Source: Lepisosteus oculatus | Taxonomy: Eukaryota; Chordata; Actinopteri; Semionotiformes; Lepisosteidae | Assembly (NCBI RefSeq): GCF_040954835.1 | Contig: NC_090699.1 | Location: forward strand, 14,439,817-14,503,816 | Direction of reading: 5' to 3' | DNA: 64,000 nucleotides | In this document: positions 21,506 to 33,125 of the stretch, in pieces | Layout: each line of letters begins with the position of its first letter | Position numbering within the stretch: the first letter of the stretch is position 1 | The notes under the pieces: generated by a model | The model's database searches: none | Told to the model about the DNA's origin: nothing | The model's input: the letters and a program-made list of their open reading frames with translations, nothing else | Program-made: the position numbers and the translations under genes

Positions 21506-24500
21506 ATGATGATAAGACTGGGGTTGCGATTGGCTGGCGGGGGCCTGTGGGCTTGTCTGCTGAGCTGCTGGCTCCTCCCCTCAGGGGGCGGGGCAGCCAC
21601 CTACAAGCAGGGCGACCCCGTGACCCTGTATGTGAACAAGGTTGGCCCCTACCACAACCCCCAGGAGACCTACCATTACTACACCCTGCCAGTGTGCAGG
21701 CCCAAGGAGGTGAGTGAACTGTGAGTAAGGTGTACCGCAGGGGTTCCCAGCCCTGGTCCTGGTGACGCCCACACCTGCTGGTCTTTCTTCTGATCCTTCA
21801 GTGAACTAGTGAATCCAAGTTTCGGCGGCCAGTGAGTTGGTGGGCTTTGAGCTCTTAAGTCCCCCAAGACTGAAAACCAGTAAAGAGCTTCAGTTGATCC
21901 TATGTCTAGGCCAATTAAGAGCCCGATTGTGCAAAGTGAGAGCTCGTCTAGAACAGAATCTGGCAGGTGTGTGGAGCACCAGTGCACCTGGTGTAAAGGA
22001 AGAGCAGAGTGTGAGCAATATGTGCCAAAGGAAGGAAGCGCAACGTTTCGGCTGTGGAGCCTTCTCCACAGCTCTTCAGAAACTGAAATGTTGTGTTTCT
22101 TTTCTTCTCTTTTCAGCCTGGAATAAACCTTTACTTGTTCCTTTGCAGCCTGCGCATGCTGACGCAGCTCCCTAACTACTAGACATTTCATTACCAGCAG
22201 CTACTGCTGCAGGCTGTATCGTTGTGCTTTTGAGAAATCAACTTTGATTGATTGGTTACCGATGTGTGTAAAGTCTGAGCGCAGTGAATGTAGGAGCTGG
22301 TGGGAAGAAAGTGTGCTCGGTTGCTCTGTCCCGAGCGCGGCGTGTGAAATTTGAGTGCCGTGTGAGAAGGGTCCTGGCGGTCCGTGCGTCGCGTGCGCAG
22401 GCGTGAACAGTGCTCGGCCAGCTGCTGCAGTTCTACCGCTGGGCCTGGGGGGGGGGCGGCGAGAGGGGGCGCTGTTTCTCACTGGCCTGCACCTCTTCCA
22501 GTGCCTGGTTTTGCCTTGCAGGTGCGGCACAAGGCGCTCAGCCTGGGCGAGGTGCTGGACGGGGACAGGATGGCGGAGAGCCTGTACGAGATCCGCTTCC
22601 GGGAGAACGCCGAGCGCAAGGCGCTGTGCGAGCTCACGCTGACGGAGAAGGAGGTGCGCGGGCCGCTGGCGGGGTCCCCCTCGAGACCGTCTCCGTCTTT
22701 GAGCAGCTCTGTCGCCGCCTTTGTCTCGTGACAGGTCACGGAGGAGAGGAGTCCATTTCTCCCATCTCGCTCGTTAGCTCACTAGTCTCTAATTGAGCCA
22801 AGCTTTTCATCCAGCTGTTTCCTGAGAGGAGCCAAAGTATTGGCTTCAACAACAACATGAGACGGAGTCTTTATTGTCCCCCCCTGGGGCATATTTTGTT
22901 TTACAGCAGCGGACAATGTAAAGAAAACCCCAAAGCAAAACGTATATGTACATGGCTGGGCAGGTTGTTCCATGCTCCCACCACCCTTTGTGTAAAGTGC
23001 ACCCTGTTCTCCCTTGTAACTGTATTTCCCTGGCGTTTCCACTGGTCTCCTCTCTATTTCAGGTGGAGCAGCTGAAGGAGGCTGTGGAGGAGCTGTATTA
23101 TTTTGAGTTCGTTCTGGACGAGATCCCCATCTGGGGCTTTGTGGGGTACATGGAGGAGAGTGGCTTCCTGCCTCACAGCCACAAGGTGGGGCTAGAGAGC
23201 CGCTTCCCTGCACTCTGTAGAGCACTGCCCACAATCCACAGTGCACAGCTCATTGCCCACAGTGTGTTTGAGAGTGTCGGTTTGCATGCAAGAGTGTTGG
23301 TGTGCGTGCAAGTGTGAGTGCGAATGTGTGTGTGCATGCGAGAGTGTCTGCGTGTGGGAATGTGTGTGAGGGTTCGTGCGAGAGCATCGTGTGTCTGCGA
23401 GTGCGAGAGCATCGTGTGTCTGCGAGTGCGAGAGCATCGTGAGTGTGAGCGTATCATGTGCATGTGAGAGTGTCTGAATGTGTGCGAGAATATCGTATGC
23501 GTTCGAGTGTGTGTGTGTGTGCGAGAGTATCGTATGCGTTCGAGTGTGTGTGTGTGTGCGAGAGTATCGTATGCGTTCGAGTGTGTGTGTGTGTGCGAGA
23601 GTATCGTATGCGTTCGAGTGTGTGTGTGCGTGCGAGAGTATCGTATGCGTTCGAGTGTGTGTGTGCGCGCGAGAGTATCGTATGCGTTCGAGTGTGTGTG
23701 TGCGCGCGAGAGTATCGTATGCGTTCGAGTGTGTGTGTGTGCGCGAGAGTATCGTATGCGTTCGAGTGTGTGTGTGTGCGCGAGAGTATCGTATGCGTTC
23801 GAGTGTGTGTGTGCGCGCGAGAGTATCGTATGCGTTCGAGTGTGTGTGTGCGCGCGAGAGTATCGTATGCGTTCGAGTGTGTGTGTGTGCGCGAGAGTAT
23901 CGTATGCGTTCGAGTGTGTGTGTGTGCGCGAGAGTATCGTATGCGTTCGAGTGTGTGTGTGCGCGAGAGTATCGTATGCGTTCGAGTGTGTGTGTGTGCG
24001 CGAGAGTATCGTATGCGTTCGAGTGTGTGTGCGAGTGTGTGTGTGTGCGAGAGTATCGTATGCGTTCGAGTGTGTGTGTGCGTTCGGCAATACGTGGGAT
24101 ATTTTTCAGCACACTGGGACACTCATCAGGAATACTCCTCCCTCAGATGCCGCATGACAAAAGGGGCGTGCGGCAGTGTGAGTTGTGGTAACTGGGGTCC
24201 CCCTTTGTTCTCAGGTGGGGCTCTGGACGCACCTGGACTTCAACATCGAGTACAACGGCGACGCGGTCATCTTCGCCAACGTGTCGGTGAAGGACGTGAA
24301 GCCCGTGCCGCTGGACGGCACCGCGGCGGGGGGCCTGGCGGTCACCCACACCTACAGCGTGCGCTGGTTCGAGAGCCCCCTGCCTCATGGGCGGCGCAGC
24401 GAGCGCCTGCGCGACTACAGCTTCTTCCCCAAGACGCTGGAGATCCACTGGCTCTCCATCATCAACTCGCTGGTGCTGGTGGTGCTGCTGCTGGGCTTCG

Positions 24501-27500
24501 TCATCATCATCCTCATGAGGGTCCTGAAGAACGACTTCGCCCGGTGAGAGAGGGACAGCATCCTGTATGAACCCCTCTCTCTCAGTGCAGTGTTAATGTA
24601 CTGGAGTGTCCAGTCAGTCAGTGTGTCTGTATGAACCCCTCTCTCTCAGTGCAGTGTTAATGTACTGGAGTGTCCAGTCAGTGTGTCTGTATGAACCCCT
24701 CTCTCTCAGTGCAGTGTTAATGTACTGGAGTGTCCAGTCAGTCAGTGTGTCTGTATGAACCCCTCTCTCTCAGTGCAGTGTTAATGTACTGGAGTGTCCA
24801 GTCAGTGTGTCTGTATGAACCCCTCTCTCTCAGTGCAGTGTTAATGTACTGGAGTGTCCAGTCAGTCAGTGTGTCTGTATGAACCCATCTCTCTCAGTGC
24901 AGTGTTAATGTACTGGAGTGTCCAGTCAGTGTGTCTGTATGAACCCCTCTCTCTCAGTGCAGTGTAAATGTACTGGAGTGTCCAGTCAGTCAGTGTGTCT
25001 GTATGAACCCCTCTCTCTCAGTGCAGTGTTAATGTACTGGAGTGTCCAGTCAGTCAGTGTGTCTGTATGAACCCCTCTCTCTCAGGTACAATGTAGAGGA
25101 GGAGGGAGGCTGTGATGACCTCGATCAGGGTGACAATGGCTGGAAAATCATCCACACTGATGTGTTCCGCTTCCCTTCCTGTAAGAGCCTGCTGTGTGCT
25201 GTGCTGGGGGTTGGGGCACAGTTTCTCACTCTGGCCACTGGTGAGTACGCAGATCCTGCCACACAGTAGTCACTCATCATGTCCCACATTGATCTCATGC
25301 TCTGTTCACACTCACCGTGCCCCACACTGATCTCATGCTCTGTTCACACTCATCACTCATCTTGCCCCACACTGATCTCATGCTCTGTTCACACTCATCA
25401 CTCATCTTGCCCCACACTGATCTCATGCTCTGTTCACACTCATTACTCATCGTGCCCCACACTGATCTCATGCTCTGTTCACACTCATTACTCACCGTGA
25501 CCCACATTGATCTCATGCTCTGTTCACACTCATTACTCACCGTGACCCACATTGATCTCATGCTCTGTTCACACTCATTACTCATCGTGCCCCACACTGA
25601 TCTCATGCTCTGTTCACACTCATTACTCATCGTGCCCCACACTGATCTCATGCTCTGTTCACACTCATTACTCATCGTGCCCCACACTGATCTCATGCTC
25701 TGTTCACACTCATTACTCACCGTGACCCACATTGATCTCATGCTCTGTTCACACTCATTACTCATCGTGCCCAACACTGATCTCATGCTCTGTTCACACT
25801 CAGATCATTATACAGATTTAGACTTTGTTTCCTTTTATTTGTTCCCGTTCATTATAAAATCTTTACCGGCTTTGGAAAATCAGGACTGTGTACATGCTTC
25901 GTCGCTGTTCAGAATACTGCTCTGTGATCTGGCGTCCCCTCGCGCTGCACGGGCTCAGCGGTGGAACTGCACCTCAACTAGCAGTGATGGTGACAGACTA
26001 CAGTACGCTGACCACCTGCTGTCTCTTTTCTGTAGGGATCATCGTCATGGCACTGCTGGGAATGTTCAATGTGCATCGCCATGGCGCCATCAACTCTGCC
26101 GCGATCGCGCTGTACGCCCTGACCAGCTGCGTGTCGGGATTTGTCTCCTCGCACTTCTACAGGCAGATCGAGGGACAGCGCTGGGTCTGGAACATCATCC
26201 TGACCTCCAGTCTCTTCTCCGGTAACATGTCCTGTCTCTCTACCGGTCTTCCTCTTTGTCGGTCTTTGTCTTGTCTTTAACATCCTGACTTCAGCTTCTT
26301 CTCCAGGAACAGCACCTGTCTGCCTGCTCGTCAGCCTGCCTGTCTCTGTCTACACATCTCTCTGTGTCGCTACACCTCAATGCTTTGGTCTTTAAGTGTC
26401 CTACTGTTCTCCTGTGTCTGTATCCCTGTCATGACACCCAGGTGTGTCTCACTCTCTGTTCCTGACCTGGAGTGTGGTCAACACAGTGCGCTGCCTGTCT
26501 GTCTCTCTGTGACCCTGTCTCTCCCCCCCAGCGCCCCTGTTCCTGACCTGGAGTGTGGTCAACACTGTGCTCTGCCTGTCTGTCTCTCTGTGACCCTGTC
26601 TCTCTCTCCCCCCCCCCAGCGCCCCTGTTCCTGACCTGGAGTGTGGTCAACACTGTGCACTGGCTGAGTGGCTCCACACAGGCCCTGCCTGTGTCCACTG
26701 TGCTGCTGCTGCTGTGCGTCTGGGCGCTGGTGGGCTTCCCGCTGGCCGTCATCGGGGGCATCCTGGGCAAGAACCGCGCTGGCCCCTTCCAGGCCCCCTG
26801 CCGCACCCGCAACATCCCCCGCCAGGTGCCCCCCCAGCCCTGGTACAAGCACACCGCTGTGCACATGGCCATCGGGGGATTCCTGCCCTTCAGGTACTGC
26901 TGGCCGGGGCGGGCAGGGCTGCACAGGTCCAACATCCTGACGCGAGATTGAGCTTTTTAATGTACTGGAGTGTCCAGTCAGTGTGTCTGTATGAACCCCT
27001 CTCTCTCAGTGCAGTGTTAATGTACTGGAGTGTCCAGTCAGTCAGTGTGTCTGTATGAACCCCTCTCTCTCAGTGCAGTGTTAATGTACTGGAGTGTCCA
27101 GTCAGTCAGTGTGTCTGTATGAACCCCTCTCTCTCAGTGCAGTGTTAATGTACTGGAGTGTCCAGTCAGTCAGTGTGTCTGTATGAACCCCTCTCTCTCA
27201 GTGCAGTGTTAATGTACTGGAGTGTCCAGTCAGTCAGTGTGTCTGTATGAACCCCTCTCTCTCAGTGCAGTGTTAATGTACTGGAGTGTCCAGTCAGTCA
27301 GTGTGTCTGTATGAACCCCTCTCTCTCAGTGCAGTGTTAATGTACTGGAGTGTCCAGTCAGTGTGTCTGTATGAACCCCTCTCTCTCTCAGTGCAGTGTT
27401 AATGTACTATAGTGTCCAGTCAGTCAGTGTGTCTGTATGAACCCCTCTCTCTCTCAGTGCAGTGTTAATGTACTATAGTGTCCAGTCAGTCAGTGTGTCT

Positions 27501-28043
27501 GTATGAACCCCTCTCTCTCAGTGCAGTGTTAATGTACTGGAGTGTCCAGTCAGTCAGTGTGTCTGTATGAACCCCTCTCTCTCAGTGCAGTGTTAATGTA
27601 CTGGAGTGTCCCGTCAGTGTGTCTGTATTAACCCCTGTCTCTCTCTCAGCGCTATCTCTGTGGAGCTGTACTACATCTTTGCCACAGTGTGGGGCCGGGA
27701 GCACTACACCCTGTACGGGATCCTGCTGGTGGTCTTCGCCATCCTGCTATCAGTGGGCGCCTGCATCTCGGTGGCGCTGACCTACTTCCTGCTGTCGGGC
27801 GAGGACCACCGCTGGTGGTGGCGCAGCGTGCTCAGCACTGGCTCCACCGGCATCTTCATCTTCCTCTACTCCCTCTTCTACTACCGCAACCGCTCCAGCA
27901 TGAGCGGGCTGGTCCAGAGTGTCGAGTTCTTCGGCTACTCCTTTCTCACCGCCCTCGTCTTCGCCCTCATGCTGGGCACGGTCTCTTTCTGGTCCTCCCT
28001 GGCCTTCATCCGCTACATCTACCGCAACCTCAAGATGGACTGA
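21506..28043 (+). CDS. tm9sf1: Transmembrane 9 superfamily member 1, complete, 8 coding exons
   Basis: TM9SF proteins (nonaspanins) are endomembrane proteins with a large lumenal N-terminal domain and nine C-terminal membrane spans; TM9SF1 has been linked to autophagy and Golgi/endosome sorting. Exons: 21506-21709, 22522-22653, 23063-23185, 24215-24543, 25086-25240, 26036-26221, 26620-26893, 27650-28043, summing to 1,797 nt or 598 aa (human about 606). I see an N-terminal signal peptide (about residues 1-30), TM9SF1-specific blocks ([50 protein letters not shown]), the first membrane span at about 232-258 and the C-terminal KMD, a KXD-type Golgi retention signal. The start is the first of two Met codons after an acceptor (AG at 21496-21497). 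Acceptors of exons 5 and 8 are supplied by a minisatellite. Exon 7's 5' end is duplicated upstream as a decoy. Confidence 0.95.
21730..22200. repeat. Interspersed repeat remnants in tm9sf1 intron 1
   Basis: About 21738-21775 resembles the common fish segment aggggttcccagccctggtc; the same ctggtcctgg core recurs in the 49-bp array. About 22036-22185 is a diverged relative of the palindromic element at 20.6 kb, sharing tggaataaacc, cttgttcctttgcagcctg and catgctgacgcagct. Confidence 0.6.
22795..23060. repeat. Interspersed repeat, family also at 42.1, 46.8 and 50.1 kb
   Basis: Shares segments with the other three copies: cagctgtttcctgagagg, tattggcttcaacaacaac, and a stretch on a Pro/Cys-rich line ending in ccctttgtgtaaag. 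Probably part of a non-LTR element. It occupies most of tm9sf1 intron 2. Confidence 0.5.
23290..24095. repeat. 35-bp GT/GC-rich minisatellite in tm9sf1 intron 3
   Basis: About 17 regular units (from about 23480) of a 34-36 bp repeat: gagagtatcgtatgcgttcg followed by agtgtgtgtgtgcgc. Irregular precursors lie at 23290-23480. Runs of alternating purine-pyrimidine (tgtgtgtgtgcgcgcg) are potential Z-DNA. Long Arg/Thr/His open frames on the minus strand are by-products. Confidence 0.95.
24560..25085 (+). repeat. 60/64-bp splice-acceptor minisatellite, tm9sf1 intron 4
   Basis: About nine units, sense orientation. The array starts about 20 nt after the donor (GT at 24544) and ends in tgaacccctctctctcag, whose AG (25084-25085) is the acceptor of exon 5. 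The intron is essentially nothing but the array. Confidence 0.95.
25265..25802. repeat. 45-bp minisatellite in tm9sf1 intron 5
   Basis: About 12 units of 45 bp, each with cacactgatctcatgctctg and ttcacactcattactc followed by a variable atcgtgcc or accgtgac. Being a multiple of three without stops, it gives long open frames on both strands that have no protein meaning. Confidence 0.95.
26450..26660 (+). repeat. Triplicated 3' splice site and start of tm9sf1 exon 7
   Basis: The segment beginning at cctgacctggagtgtggtca occurs at 26461, 26542 and 26630. The last is the real exon (begins at 26620). The middle copy has its own C-tract and AG (26530-26531) followed by the same first exon codons. 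Use of that decoy would read through about 19 codons to a TGA within the duplicated segment. The first copy lacks a good acceptor. Confidence 0.85.
26958..27649 (+). repeat. 60/64-bp splice-acceptor minisatellite, tm9sf1 intron 7
   Basis: About 11 units in sense orientation, starting about 64 nt after the donor (GT at 26894). The last unit is slightly altered (tgtattaacccctgtctctctctcag) and its AG (27648-27649) is the acceptor of exon 8. Confidence 0.95.
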
Positions 28044-28310
28044 GGAAGAGAAGGAGGAGGGAGAGACTGTCATCTGCTCTACTGCTGGTTGAAGAAGAGG
28101 AGGAGGAGGGAGAGACTGTCATCTGCTCTACTGCTGGTTGAGGAAGAGGAGGAGGAGGGAGAGACTGTCATCTGCTCTACTGCTGGTTGAGGGAGAGACT
28201 GTCATCTGCTCTACTGCTGTTGAGGAAGAGGAGGGGGAGGGAGAGACTGTCATCTGCTCTACTGCTGTTGAGGAAGACGAGGAGGAGGAGGGAGAGTGTT
28301 GTGTGGTGTT
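28044..28310 (+). repeat. ~49-bp minisatellite starting at the tm9sf1 stop codon
   Basis: About five units, each with gagagactgtcatctgctct and actgctggttgaggaagagg, then a variable number of agg triplets. The first unit begins within a few bases of the TGA at 28041-28043, so it lies in the 3' UTR. Confidence 0.9.
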
Positions 28311-28334
28311 CTGCAACTCCGACCAAAAGACAGA

Positions 28335-28720
28335 GAGGGGCGAGCGAGTGTGAGTGTGAGCAAGTGTGAACGAGTGCTGGCGAGTGAGTGTGAGCAAGTG
28401 TGAACGAGTGCTGGCGAACGAGTGTGAGTGTGAGCAAGTGTGAACGAGTGCTGGCGTGCGAGTGTGAGTGTGAGCAAGTGTGAACGAGTGCTGGCCTGCG
28501 AGCAAGTGAGTGTGAACAAGTGTGAACGAGTGCTGGCGTGCGAGCAAGTGTGATTGCGAGCAAGTGCGAGGGACTGAGTGAGCAACTGAGAGTGTGTTGC
28601 GTGTTAGTGTGAGCCAATGTGAGCGTGCGAGTGAGTGTGAATGAGTGTGAGCGTGCAAGGGAGTGTGGGCATGAGTGTAAGCATGTGAGCGAGTGTGAGT
28701 TTGCGAGAGAGTGGGAGTGC
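28335..28720. repeat. Imperfect ~30-bp GAGTGTGAGC repeat in the tm9sf1 3' UTR
   Basis: Repeated gagtgtgagcaagtgtgaac plus gagtgctggcgtgc with many partial units; degenerates after 28560. Still upstream of the poly(A) signal at 29041. Confidence 0.75.
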
Positions 28721-29040
28721 AACAGAGGTGGTGTAGGACTGAGACACTGAAGGACACAGAGTGGGCAGTGTGTGAGTGCTTGTGTTTATGAGTGTGAGTG
28801 TGACGGGTGATGTAGGACTGAGAGAACAAGCCTGGAGCTAATTGTGATTCCAAATCCTGAGATTTGGTGGGAAGGGGGGAGTGATCTCATAATGAAGAAG
28901 TCCCGATTGGGGGGGGCAGACTGTGTGCGCGCGTGTGTCTGTTGGTGTGTGTTGGTGGGGAGCAATATAATATTACATATTATCAACTTCCGTTGACTGG
29001 CTGTGACTCCAGTACTGTTGTAAATATACAATCTGTTTTC

Positions 29041-29046
29041 AATAAA
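29041..29046 (+). terminator. tm9sf1: tm9sf1 poly(A) signal (AATAAA)
   Basis: A canonical aataaa about 1 kb after the stop codon, followed by a T-rich stretch (tcctttttattataat). It is the only canonical hexamer I noticed between the stop and the next gene. Confidence 0.6.
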
Positions 29047-29149
29047 GTCAGTCCTTTTTATTATAATGAATAAATAAGAATAGAAATCCATTGTAATGAC
29101 CTACAAACAATGTCTTGTTTATGCACATCCTGTATTCAGAAGATAAACT

Positions 29150-29850
29150 GTCCGTACAATACATCAGTCCCATTACAATAGGAGCTACAGTCCCGGTACA
29201 GGAGAACAGTCCCGTTACAGTAGGAGCTACAGTCCCGGTACAGGAGAACAGTCCCGTTACAGTAGGAGCTACAGTCCCGGTACAGGAGAACAGTCCCGTT
29301 ACAGTAGGAGCTACAGTCCCGGTACAGGAGAACAGTCCCGTTACAGTAGGAGCTACAATCCCAGTACAGGAGAACAGTCCTGTTACAATAGGAGCTACAG
29401 TCCAGTACAGGAGAACAGTCCTGTTACAATAGGAGCTACAGTCCAGTACAGGAGAACAGTCTGTTACAATAGGAGCTACAGTCCCAGTACAGTAGAACAG
29501 TCCTGTTACAATAGGAGCTACAGTCCAGTACAGGAGAACAGTTCTGTTACAATAGGAGCTACAGTCCAGTACAGGAGAACAGTCTGTTACAATAGGAGCT
29601 ACAGTCCAGTACAGGAGAACAGTCTCACAATAGGAGCTATTGTTATTGTAAGAACAGTCTTACAATAGGAGCTACAGTCCAGTACAGGAGAACAGTCCTG
29701 TTACAATAGGAGCTACAGTCCAGCACAGGAGAACAGTCCTGTTACAATAGGAGCTACAGTCCAGTACAGTAGAACAGTCCTGTTACAATAGGAGCTACAG
29801 TCCAGTACAGGAGAACAGTCTGTTACAATAGGAGCTACAGTATTTAACCA
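29150..29850. repeat. 42-bp minisatellite downstream of tm9sf1
   Basis: About 17 units with the core ataggagctacagtcc, ggtacaggagaacagtcc and cgttaca. Early units are regular at 42 bp; later ones lose 1-4 bases and become irregular. It sits between the tm9sf1 poly(A) signal and the slc22a17 CpG region. Confidence 0.9.
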
Positions 29851-30229
29851 GAAACAGAACACGAGACACCTGTTATATGATAACATGAACAAACGTTCAG
29901 ATCTTCCAGTGTCAGACTCACGAAAGTACAGGTGTTAGTCAAAATAAAGCCCCTTTCTCAGAAATCCCTGTAGAGGGACGCGTGTGAAGAATTTTAACAC
30001 GAATGTCTTTAGTTTCTGACGGGGTGAGAAGAGTGATGTGATCATAACGAATAAATTCTAAGGACTCTGTTCTCGCTCAAACAAGAGTCTCATCACCGCT
30101 ATCGTCAAAATGTACTTTCCTCGCGATAAAGGGGACGATACACCCAACCCTAATTTCCGGATATATTTATTATGACGTTTCTTATCTAAAATATTATAAT
30201 TCCCCTGACCTACTGCTTGTGTGACGCTT

Positions 30230-30811
30230 AGATGTGGAAATTGTAAGCCCAGAGCCTCACAGCGCCCTCCCCTTTAAGGACCTCGGCGCACGTTACACGG
30301 GCACGCTCTTTTTTTTACGTCGGCCGACAACAAACAAAATTAAAAATCCGACAGATGCGGGTCGTGTGAGTAACGTTAGAAACCGGCGACCGGCGAGGCA
30401 GGAAGACGGATCTCGGTCGGTCCCGCATCCTGGGCCAGAGGCAGACGGGCTCGAGTTTGATCCGCTCCCGCCCGCGCAGGTTACGCTGCGGAACAGCGGG
30501 GAGGAAGAGGGGAGAGAGAGAGGGAGAGGAGCAGGAGGAGAGACGACCTCAAGCTGGGAAAGTCGAACAGGAGCAGCGCCGACAGGCACGGACGTAGACG
30601 GGGAGAGGGACTGACGCGGGGGAAATATGTGTCGTTTTCAGTGAGATTGAAGCGGCGGTCGGGGTGGCCCGCCTCCCTGTCCCAGCGTTGAGACTGATCT
30701 CGCATATTTCTGCACCTGCGGTTCCGGTGCATCGCGGTTCTCTCTCCCGGTCCCCGGGCCGGTACCGGCCCTGCATCCTCCTGCCCGCCTCCCGGATACT
30801 GACAGCGAGAG
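30230..30811 (+). promoter_or_regulatory. slc22a17: CpG-rich region and probable slc22a17 noncoding first exon
   Basis: CpG-dense, high-GC stretch following AT-rich intergenic DNA. It ends with a good donor (gacagcgagag then gtaaac, GT at 30812-30813). The ATG exon downstream has an acceptor-like cccacag with the exon starting at 33597. I infer a 5' UTR exon ending at 30811. The transcription start is not determined. Confidence 0.45.
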
Positions 30812-31009
30812 GTAAACGGGCTGGGGCTCCGTGGGTGTCCGTCCGTGGGTCGTGTGCTCATTACTCCCTGTGGGTTGTCGCTGTGCGGTATCTGTGTGTG
30901 TGTGTGATTGTGTATTGTGTGTGTAGATGTGTGTGCGGTTGTGGGGTGTGTGTGTTGTCTGTATTGTCTGTGAACATATGGCAGCGCGTGTTGTGGTCGA
31001 CAGTGTGTG

Positions 31010-32520
31010 TGTGTGGGGGGTGTTTACAGCGCAGTGTGTGTTTAGGGGTGTTGAGGGCGTGTACAGGTCAGTGTGTGCGTGGGGGAGGGTGTTGAAGTTG
31101 TGTACAGGTCAGTGTGTGTGGGGGGGTGTTGAGGGTGTGTACAGGTCAGTGTGTGTGGGGGGGTGTTGAGGGTGTGTACAGGTCAGTGTGTGTGTGTGTG
31201 TTGGGGGGGGGGGTGTACAGGTCAGTGTGTGTTTGTGGGGGGTGTACAGGTCAGTGTGTGTGTGTGGGGGTGTTGAGGGTGTGTACAGGTCAGTGTGTGT
31301 GTGGGGGTGTTGAGGGTGTGTACAGGGCAGTGTGTGTGTGGGGGGGTGTTGAGGGTGTGTACAGGTCAGTGTGTGTGGGGGGGTGTTGAGGGTGTGTACA
31401 GGTCAGTGTGTGTGTGGGGGAGTGTTGAGGGTGTGTACAGGTCAGTGTGTGTGTGGGGGAGTGTTGAGGGTGTGTACAGGTCAGTGTGTGTGTGGGGGTG
31501 TTGAGGGTGTGTACAGGGCAGTGTGTGTGTGGGGGTGTTGAGGGTGTGTACAGGTCAGTGTGTGTGTGGGGGTGTTGAGGGTGTGTACAGGGCAGTGTGT
31601 GTGTGGGGGGGTGTTGAGGGTGTGTACAGGTCAGTGTGTGTGTGGGGGAGGGTGTTGAGGGTGTGTACAGGTCAGTGTGTGTGTGGGGGTGTTGAGGGTG
31701 TGTACAGGTCAGTGTGTGTGGGGGGGTGTTGAGGGTGTGTACAGGTCAGTGTGTGTGTGTGGGGGGGTGTTGAGGGTGTGTACAGGTCCGTGTGTGTGTG
31801 GGGGAGTGTTGAGGGTGTGTACAGGTCAGTGTGTGTGTGAGGGGGTGTTGAGGGTGTGTACAGGTCAGTGTGTGTGTGTGGGGGGGTGTTGAGGGTGTGT
31901 ACAGGTCCGTGTGTGAGGGGGTGTTGAGGGTGTGCACAGGTCAGTGTGTTGGGGGGGTGTTGAGGGTGTGTACAGGTCAGTGTGTGTTGGGGGGGTGTTG
32001 AGGGTGTGTACAGGTCTGTGTGTGTGGGGGGGAGTGTTGAGGGTGTGTACAGGGCAGTGTGTGTGAGGGGGTGTTGAGGGTGTGTACAGGGCAGTGTGTG
32101 TGAGGGGGTGTTGAGGGTGTGTACAGGTCTGTGTGTGTGTGAGGGGGGGTGTTGAGGGTGTGTACAGGGCCGTGTGTGGGGGGTGTTGAGGGTGTGTACA
32201 GGGCCGTGTGTGGGGGGTGTTGAGGGTGTGTACAGGTCAGTGTGTGTGTGTGGGGGGGTGTTGAGGGTGTGTACAGGTCAGTGTGTGTGTGGGGGGGTGT
32301 TGAGGGTGTGTACAGGTCAGTGTGTGTGGGGGGGTGTTGAGGGTGTGTACAGGTCAGTGTGTGTGGGGGGGTGTTGAGGGTGTGTACAGGTCCGTGTGTG
32401 TGTGGGGGAGTGTTGAGGGTGTGTACAGGTCAGTGTGTGTGGGGGGGTGTTGAGGGTGTGTACAGGGCCGTGTGTGGGGGGTGTTCAGGTCAATGTGTGG
32501 GGTGTGGGGTGTTGGGAGTG
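31010..32520. repeat. 37-41-bp G-rich minisatellite in slc22a17 5' intron
   Basis: About 38 units, each with gtgttgagggtgtgtacagg followed by tcagtgtgtgtg and a run of 4-8 G. G runs every 37-41 bp on the plus (sense) strand could support G-quadruplex structures in DNA and pre-mRNA. Length variation comes mostly from the TG and G runs. Confidence 0.95.
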
Positions 32521-32604
32521 TGTAAATTGGGGTGATCGAGCTCGGGTCCTGAGAAGCTTGGAGAAGCTACCAGATTCAGCCAGTTGAGTTTGTTAAACAG
32601 TAAC

Positions 32605-33125
32605 TATATCACCCTGCAGCTCACACTGTCAGCCCACTGGAGCTCAGCAGGTGTGAGCCTGGTCAGTACCTGGAGGGGAGACTCCTGGGACAAACTAAGG
32701 CTGCTGCTGCAAGAGGTGTTAGTGGGGCCAGCAGGGGGCGCTCACCCTGTGGTCTGTGTGGGTCCTAATGCCCCAGGACAGTGATGGGGACAGTAGTATG
32801 TAAAAAGGCACCGTCCTGACTCTCTGTGGTCATTAAAAATCCCAGGGTGTTTCTCGAAGAGAGTAGGGGTGTTACCCCTGTGTCCTGGCCAAATTTCCCC
32901 CCTGTCCTTCACCAGTCATGGCCTCCTAATAACCCCCCTCTCTGAACTGGCTTCATCACTCTGCTCTCCTCCCCACTGAGAGCTGGTGTGTGTGAGCAGA
33001 CTGGAGCATCATCCAGGTGGGGCTTCACACTGCTGGTGGTGGAGGGGATCCCCATTACCTGTAAAGAGCTTTGAGTGGAGTGTCCAGAAAAGCGCTATAG
33101 AAGAGCAGGGTATTAGGAGCCTGAA
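32605..33125 (+). mobile_element. Interspersed element with L2/SINE-like 3' tail
   Basis: About 500 bp sharing many segments with 38795-39325 in inverted orientation: gagcatcatccaggtggggc, tggaggggatccccattacc, aaatcccagggtgtttctcg. It ends with tttgagtggagtgtccagaa and aagcgctat, a 3' tail common to fish LINE/SINE families. Confidence 0.7.

Noticed and set aside
23173-24122. Thr/His/Arg-rich 220-306-codon frames on minus
   Set aside because: They overlap a coding exon of tm9sf1 and an intronic 35-bp array; pure translation of a repeat.
26461-26600. Extra coding exons of tm9sf1
   Set aside because: The two upstream copies of the exon 7 start lack a proper donor or run into a stop. The family alignment needs only the third copy.
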